Shown piece by piece: positions 21,665 to 28,079 of a stretch of 28,079 nucleotides of DNA. The notes under the pieces are model-generated. The model was given only the letters and a program-made list of their open reading frames with translations. It did not search any database and had not been told where the DNA came from. Position 1 is the stretch's first letter; every line of letters starts with the position of its first letter. The position numbers were made by a program, and so were the translations under genes. The DNA comes from Spirogloea muscicola. Lineage: Eukaryota > Streptophyta > Zygnematophyceae > Spirogloeales > Spirogloeaceae. The DNA lies in NCBI GenBank assembly GCA_009602725.1, contig WELB01000177.1, forward strand, positions 125,589 through 153,667, written 5' to 3'.

Positions 21665-24600
21665 TACCGGCGGCAAGGCCGCAGCCGCCGCGCGCAGGGC
21701 CTCTGCGCGTGGCGGCGACGGCCGTCGAGATACGCCGCGAGGCGCCGGAGGCGCCCCGCACGGCGCTCAGGGAGCGCCGGGTGGTCGTCACCGGCCAGGG
21801 CATCGTGTCTGCGCTCGGCCATGACGCTGCGACCTTCTACGACAGTCTGCTGGAGGGAAAGAGCGGCGTCACCACGATCGAGGGATTTGACGTCCAAGGG
21901 TGGCCGACAGTGAGTGACGGGCCTGCACGGTTGTACAGCATTGGTGGAGACGTTGAGAGTTTACGGTGCAGAATTGACATTGCCACTGTGTCTTCCTTGG
22001 GCCACGCGTCGTTGGCAGAGAATTGCGGGCGAGATCAAAGACTTCAGCGCAGACGGCTACGTCCAGCCGAAGATGGCCAAGAGGATGGACAAGTTCATGA
22101 TGTACATTCTGACAGCTGGGAAGCGTGCACTGGAGGATGCTGGAATGACGACGGCTGTACTCGAGAAGCTGGACAAGGCCAAGAGCGGGATACTGATTGG
22201 CTCGGCAATGGGGGGCATGCAGGTGTGCCTTGTACATAGCTTTGAGGCAATGGTTGTCGCTGAGCTTTCCATTGCTCCAAGACGAGGGCAACAAGTGATG
22301 GCAATTGGCAGCTCACCTACATGGTGCCTCATTCATGCAGGTTTTCAGCGATGCGATTGAGGCTCTGAACGTCTCGTACAGACGGATGAATCCTTTCTGC
22401 ATACCTTTTGTTCAGACGAATATGGGTTCGGCAATGCTCTCGATGGAGTTGGTGAGCCTTCTACACTTGATAGTCTGCTACTGCAATCCCGGGTACCAAG
22501 TGGGGAACTTCTTGACTTTCGCTCCGTGAATAGCAGTGAGCATTGGAAACACTATCAGTACTGAGGCAATGATGGTGCCCTGCAATGTCTCCCATCAATT
22601 GGCCGACAGGGGTGGATGGGACCAAATTATTCAATCTCAACAGCCTGTGCAACGGGCAATTACTGCATACTCAGCGCTGCTAATCACATCAAGTCAGGAG
22701 AAGCAGTAAGCTCATGAATCTTGCTTACTAGGTGACTTAGCTACTTTGAGATGGCTTATCGACAAGATTGAAAGAAGCTGCACGTCAGGCACCTGTAGGT
22801 CGTGTATGTCTGTGGGGTCTAGATGCATAAAAGCAAGGGCTTCAAAGAGTCAGGATCTGGTTGCAAGTTTGACCAATGAAGTGGTGACCTAAGCATCAGC
22901 AAAGCTGCACACCTGCACTTGTTGATTGTTGTTGGGTTTACAACTGCAGGATGTCATGATGGCAGGAGGCTCAGACGCAGCCATATTGCCAATTGGTATG
23001 TCAAAGTTGCGGGGAAAAAGTCACAAGGTTCTGAGGAATAGTTGCATCTTCGTCCCGAGTGCTGGCTGTTCCTTCTGTTCTGTATTGCTGCATGCATCAG
23101 CTGAATCAACGTGTGCAGCAGGAAAGCCATACTGAGGCTGACACGCCACTGTCAGCTGACACCGCATGGCTACGTGATTCAGGTATGGGAGGCTTCGTGG
23201 CTTGCAAAGCCTTATCAAGAAGAAATAATGAACCAGAAAGAGCATCAAGACCATGGGATTCTGTGAGCCTTCTCTCACTCTCTGTGCTCTGTGCACATTG
23301 CAAGTGCACATTGCGAGTGACCTTAGCCCCACAAAGCAAATGCTTATGTCAGGAGTCCAGTAACATGCGCAAGCTCTTCAATTGTCCTCAGATACGGCAG
23401 GAATGTATGTGAATGTTCGGCAATCGACAACAGAATCCTCACTAAGCTTGTCTTACTGACATCAGGGGAGAGATGGCTTTGTGATGGGCGAAGGAGCTGG
23501 GGTTCTAGTATTGGAGGAGCTGGAACATGCCAAGGTTCGTTGCTTGCTATCGAAGCCAGAATGATAGCCATTTTCAGTCAATAGTCGAGCCAGATTGTTG
23601 GCTCTGCACCAGTGAACATTCATTCAGTGGACATTCATCTACTACTGTCTCCAATTTATGTCCAGTGTCTCTGGTTTCAAGAGCATGCCCTGAAAGTGCT
23701 TCCAGCAGCCGCAACACGGAGCTTGCATGAGTATGACCAGGGCAAGGACTATGCAATTGCTGTCATGTGCCAGGCAAGGGGTGCTGAGATATATGCCGAG
23801 TTTTTGGGTGGGAGTGTGAGTTGTGACGCTTACCACATGACCGAGCCACATCCAGGAGGTAAAGGCTGCAAGTACCCCACAGACCTGATTGTAGTTGCTG
23901 GCAACACATGCTCAGGACCTCAGTACTTGTGGGCTGATCTGCACCTACCTCACACTGGAACAAAAGCCTGACATAATGCCAGGAGTTTCCCTGTAGGCGA
24001 CGGCGTTCACCTTTGCATAGAAAAAGCTTTGGAGAGCTGCGGAATCAGGCGGGAGGATGTGAACTTTGTGAATGCCCATGCCACGTCAACACCAGCAGGA
24101 GACCTACAGGAGTACCATGCTATTATGCGGAGCTTTGGTCAGAATGAGGAGGTGAGTTGTCCTCAGCTTGTCGTCATGCCCACCAACGGCGCCCTGCGTT
24201 TAGTATTGGGTATGCCTAACAGAAGTAGGTGAATGACAATGTGACGAAGCGATTAAGCGACCATTAGCTAGGGGCCACCCATGCTAAAAGGGGCATTTGG
24301 GCTTTGGCCTGCAGCCTTTTGGGGATACGGACAGATTGCCTACCCCAGTAGACCACCATCACGGCATTCCCTAGGGTCATAGCTAGGGTAGCTGAGATGA
24401 GCCCATGGGGTCGAGGGCTGATCTCACACACCTACTTCCACGTGGGTGGCCCTGTGCGGATGGTGGTAAGTGTCTTGGTTAGCCACATGGAACCGGGTCA
24501 ATGACAAGGGGTACATAATACTCTTAGCCACCTTTCCTTCAGTGTCCATGGGTAGCCCCGCAAGGGTGCAGGTCAAGTCAGACGCCCGTTGTCACAAGGA

Positions 24601-25781
24601 TACTCACGAGCTGGCTAAGTATCACAAGAACAATAATCCACCGAAGCCCCCCATACAAAATTGGGCCTATAAGATTGGCCCGCCGTCGTGCAGGGCTACC
24701 GTTGACCACCTAACGTAAGATGGTCAGATCCTTGGTTAGCCACATTGTCATTCACCTACGTATGAAGGGCATGCCCGCTACAATATCCTGTGATGCACTC
24801 AAGGTGGCTTGACTTTGACTTTCCAGTCGATGTCTACACCAACAATTATGCAGCTTTTGGCACAGGGCCATTGCTGCATTGGCATTTCGTGCTTTTCTAA
24901 GGCTTATGAGTGACTTTGACAGAGAACCTTACCATGATTGCAGCTGAAGATGAACTCTACCAAGTCCATGATTGGACACCTCCTAGGGGCTGCAGGGGCG
25001 GTTGAAGCGGTGACTGTGGTGCAGGTAATAAAGCACGCCTTCTGCATTGATTAGGCTTCTGTTTTATTTGTGTACATGGCTCTTCAATCTATATGCTTCT
25101 ATTGTGTGAGTTTACCCTTATTGTCATTAGTCCAGTGCCTTTCAGAGAGACAGGACCTAATACTTAAGGATACTGCTTCGCCTTGCTTGCATATACCATT
25201 ATCCTAAGTCGACGTGACAATGCCCAGACATCAAGCTCACAAGCGCATATTGGACACGGTACAAGCATGTTGTTGCAAGTGTATCATTGGTGGCTTCCTA
25301 GAAGGCCAGCCATGAGGCATTTGCGTTTTACTGGGCTTGCCTGCAGGCTATCAGGACAGGGTGGGTGCACCCCAACATAAATGTCGAGAACCTGGAGGGC
25401 GTAATTGTGAGTAGTACCCTCTAGAATTGACTAGCACCTTCTCAGCGTGTATGCTTGCGAGCGCTTGTCTGCTGTGCAATTTGCAGAGGTTCGCATCACT
25501 TGACAAGTTGCACACACACATATATGCATTTTCCTGCAGCATGTCTTGCATATTCATCAGAGAGATTTTCTTCACTGTTAGTAAATAGCAAGCTGAAGTA
25601 GGCCCCACCTAATTCTGGATGATTGCAGGACTCAAGCAAATTGGTTGGTCCAGTCAAAGAAAAGCTGGACATCAAGGTGGCACTCTCAAACTCCTTCGGT
25701 TTTGGTGGACACAATTCCTCCATTCTCTTTGCACCATTTAAGGACGATGACAAGCATTCAGATAACGGAGCTCATGCCTAG
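21631..25781 (+). CDS. 3-oxoacyl-[acyl-carrier-protein] synthase (KAS I/II type), plastid
   Basis: Twelve exons (21631-21909, 22019-22222, 22341-22451, 22610-22705, 22950-22995, 23183-23262, 23466-23534, 23774-23858, 23997-24151, 24944-25024, 25347-25406, 25629-25781) join in phase into a complete 472-residue protein. It condenses malonyl-ACP with a growing acyl-ACP in plastid fatty-acid synthesis. The first 45 or so residues are an Ala/Arg/Pro-rich transit-type leader. [15 protein letters not shown] then begins the thiolase fold. The active site is complete: Cys211 in [10 protein letters not shown], His351 in [11 protein letters not shown], Lys382 in NSTKSMIGH, and His387. The Gly-rich end [15 protein letters not shown] is also intact. 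Similarity is closest to the plant/bacterial FabF-like enzyme by motif, but KAS I versus KAS II specificity cannot be decided here. The start was chosen at the second of two duplicated ATGs because only it is in frame. Intron nine carries an inserted element. Confidence 0.96.
24225..24759. mobile_element. MITE-like element with 19-bp terminal inverted repeats in KAS intron 9
   Basis: GTAGGTGAATGACAATGTG (24225-24243) is exactly reverse-complemented at 24741-24759, bounding 535 bases wholly inside the intron 24152-24943. If the outer GTA/TAC is discounted, the remaining 16-bp arms are flanked by TA on both sides, as in Tc1/mariner-type insertions. This is ambiguous because TA is part of the symmetrical match. 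Inside are a second inverted pair (GGGCCACCCA at 24272-24281, TGGGTGGCCC at 24443-24452) and a 15-bp direct repeat CTTGGTTAGCCACAT (24474-24488 and 24731-24745). No transposase frame is present, so it would be non-autonomous. Confidence 0.7.
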
Positions 25782-26458
25782 ATGCTCCCAGCTCTGATTT
25801 ATAGACGGAAAAGCCCTTCCCTTAGATCAGGCACTATTTGTACAACTTTGACAGGAGGATGCGAAGTCTCATTGTTAAGCGACTTCCATTGCTCCAATGT
25901 CATGTTGTGTAGCTTAAGGCCACAGAACATGCTTCGGGCTTGTGCACTCCACTGTCAGCTCAACTTCTGAAAGCTGGTGATTGCGGCTTAATTGAATACT
26001 TTGCAAGTTCCAAGACTTTGACTTCCACCCACCAAGACCACTCTGGATGGCCTTTTATGTCTAGACAATTCTGCTTTCCATTGTTCATGAAAGACGTCAT
26101 GTTCACCCTACGCGCTCACAAGCACACTGGTGCATAGACCAAACAAACAGCGTACTCTGCAGAGGGGCAGGTTACAACGGAGCCCCAGAAGTCAGCCAAG
26201 TGCAAACTGGAAGATGACTCGAAAACAGTTCGAAGGCTTGACATGATCAGACCCGTGCTTAGCAACAGATTGGACAACGGAACAAGGACGAGATATTGCC
26301 TGCCTGCTGAGCCATTAGCAGAGCTCCAGCTGCCCAGATTAGCCTGTCAGTCATGCATGTGGGCATTCGTGCGTATTCGGTCCTCCCTCAGCCGGTTTTC
26401 GCACTCTTACCTTCTGCCAGCCCCTCTTTTCTATGGGCAGCCCCTCTTTTCTACTTTT
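25782..26458. other. KAS 3' flank, no gene seen
   Basis: Sequence after the KAS stop codon holds its 3' untranslated region and AT-richer intergenic DNA. No splice-supported frame or RNA gene is seen before the repeat block that starts at 26459. Confidence 0.6.
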
Positions 26459-27590
26459 CCGGCAGCTAGTCTGTAGGATCTGAGGCTCCTCACTCGTAAC
26501 TACTGAGTGATCCATCCTCCCCTGCTCTACCATAGCATCGTCCGACCCCTTTGCAGCTGCTCAATGCTTTTTTGGCCCCTTCGAACTTTTGTCAATTCTT
26601 TTTTTGGGCTGGCTTTTTGCAGCCCTTGCCCCCATTGGGAGTGCCACTTCTTTACTGGGTGAGCACATTCTTCCTTGGCATAGGGCTCGCTTCACTTTTG
26701 ATCACGTTCTCTGCATAACCGTTGCGAAAAAATGTATTGATCTGACCTCCCTTCATCTCATGTGCTTCGTGCACCTTCTCTCTCTCGGAGCGGCCATTCC
26801 CAGCCTTGGGCTCCTGTGGAAAGAGAAGCTGCTCTTCCACACAAAGAGCCCCTTTGGAAGAGCTGCTTCTTCCTCTTTGACAGGGTACTGGCTTGGTTTG
26901 GCCTCCCTTTCAATACAAGCGCACCGCGTTCCTTCTCTTTTCTCTCCCGGAACAATGATGCGGCTTGGAGTGGCCACCCTTTCATTCCATGCGCACTGGC
27001 GCAGCCGAGTCGCTCAGCAGAGAGAAGGCGCGCGCGGTGGGCTTGAAGTGGGAGGGTGGCCAAGTCAAGCCAATACATTGTTCAGGCAAACAGAAAAATC
27101 GCTTCAAGAAGAGGGCGATGGCTGTGAGAGGCCAGCCCAAAGAATAGCATGGACAAAGTTCGAAGGGGCCAGAGAAAATGCTAAAGCACGCAGTGAATCA
27201 AGTGGCCACGAGGCAAGCGTGTAACTTCTTTGACATATTTTAAACACTTCTTTGTCCTTTCATTCATGATTGTCCTACGAATATCTATGGAAAAACATTA
27301 CTTACTACTCTCTCTCGATATATAATGCGATTGTTTCCGGAGATACAGAATGTTTTTGAAGTTTGTGTATACTTCCTTTCCTTGTTATCTGACAGTTACT
27401 TGACAGTTATTTGACAGTTATGTGACAGTTGTAAATTCAGCTCTTACTTACTTAGTAAGAGAACTAACTGATATTCAGAAATTCCTGTTGAGCAGCAGCC
27501 GCAGGTTATAGAAAGTAGTCTCCAGGTAGCAGGCCCCTGGCCATAGCCAGAGGCTGCAGCCAATGCGCGACCAGCACGCAGATGCAGTGC
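26459..27590. repeat. Foldback arrangement of the dispersed repeat
   Basis: The left part (26459-26651) is a forward copy of 20720-20959. The right part (about 27100-27590) carries the same family reversed: the complement of 27133-27170 reads GGCCCCTTCGAACTTTGTCC, then GGGCTGGCC, close to the forward 26573-26615 sequence, and 27199-27209 matches GTGGCCACTT reversed. The reversed 27490-27590 end matches the upstream part of the 19.56-kb copy. Between the arms, GGCTTGG(T/A)(T/G)TGGCC(T/A)CCCTTTCA occurs twice (near 26890 and 26962) and once reversed near 27040. Confidence 0.65.
27390..27433 (+). promoter_or_regulatory. Four tandem TGACAGTT sites at 11-base spacing
   Basis: TGACAGTT occurs at 27390, 27401, 27412 and 27423, giving four 11-base units that differ only in the last bases. 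TGACAG is the core bound by TALE-class homeodomain proteins (KNOX/BELL) in plants, by established knowledge. Spacing of about one helical turn would put the sites on one DNA face. A plain tandem repeat without function is also possible, and no adjacent gene is visible within the window. Confidence 0.45.
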
Positions 27591-27864
27591 GCGTGCCATT
27601 GACCGCTGCAGCGAGATGCGTTGAAGGCAGCCTGCTCACAGTGGTAATGGGGGGACACGCTCAGCGCGCGTGGCCCGCCAGGTTGTGCGCCGGCGTCGTC
27701 AGCCTCACGGCGCTCCCCCGCAGCGGAGTTTTCTCTCTTTTCGAGCAGCCAGCCAGCGGGCCGGCAGGGCCGGGTCTGCCCACTCCACTCTCTCTCCCTC
27801 TCCTCCCTCCCTCTCTCTCCCTTCCTCCCTCTTCCCTACCCCTCTCCCTCCTCCCTCCAACCCC

Positions 27865-28079
<215 letters not shown>

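Noticed and set aside
22452-22609. Alternative KAS reading with intron retained after exon 3
   Set aside because: Retention introduces an in-frame stop, and the acceptor at 22609 restores the exact family sequence before the active-site Cys.
27390-27433. CRISPR-like array
   Set aside because: The unit is only 11 bases with no separate spacers, and the window is eukaryotic nuclear DNA.

Overview
The window reads as nuclear DNA of a photosynthetic eukaryote, most likely a green alga. Its genes are interrupted by many GT-AG introns of roughly 100-800 bases, two proteins carry plastid-type leaders, and the two best-conserved enzymes match plant/algal chloroplast versions (3-oxoacyl-ACP synthase and an NADK2-type NAD kinase). 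The lineage is inferred from these genes; no rRNA or organelle marker is present. I rebuilt gene models by hand, joining exons only where donor, acceptor, reading phase and family alignment agreed.

Layout. 206-1148 (+): a small four-exon gene for a predicted thylakoid-lumen protein with a twin-arginine leader. 2089-4350 (-): a complete eight-exon gene for a secreted acid phosphatase/phosphoesterase of 285 residues. About 5.4-6.8 kb: short interspersed repeats and three perfect palindromes. About 7.74-9.0 kb (-): collinear, broken fragments that look like a dead DnaJ-type gene. 10133-10268: an assembly gap beside a long (CT)n tract. 10811-14109 (+): a complete six-exon gene for a 647-residue membrane protein I cannot name. 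15159-18399 (-): a chloroplast-type NAD kinase with a long N-terminal extension. About 18.6-21.26 kb: a dense cluster of the same repeats. 21631-25781 (+): a complete twelve-exon gene for plastid 3-oxoacyl-ACP synthase (472 residues), with a small inverted-repeat element inside its ninth intron. 26.46-27.59 kb: a foldback arrangement of the repeat family and an 11-base tandem array. The window ends in (CT)n followed by 122 A.

Functionally, the NAD kinase and the condensing enzyme both serve plastid metabolism: NADPH supply and fatty-acid elongation. They are transcribed divergently from a shared 3.2-kb intergenic region full of repeats. The other genes have no evident pathway link. The parts that ordinary gene content does not explain are the mobile, hairpin-forming repeat family, the element in the KAS intron, the duplicated start region of KAS, and the 11-base-spaced TGACAGTT array. 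No tRNA, rRNA, CRISPR array or bacterial-type operon was seen.
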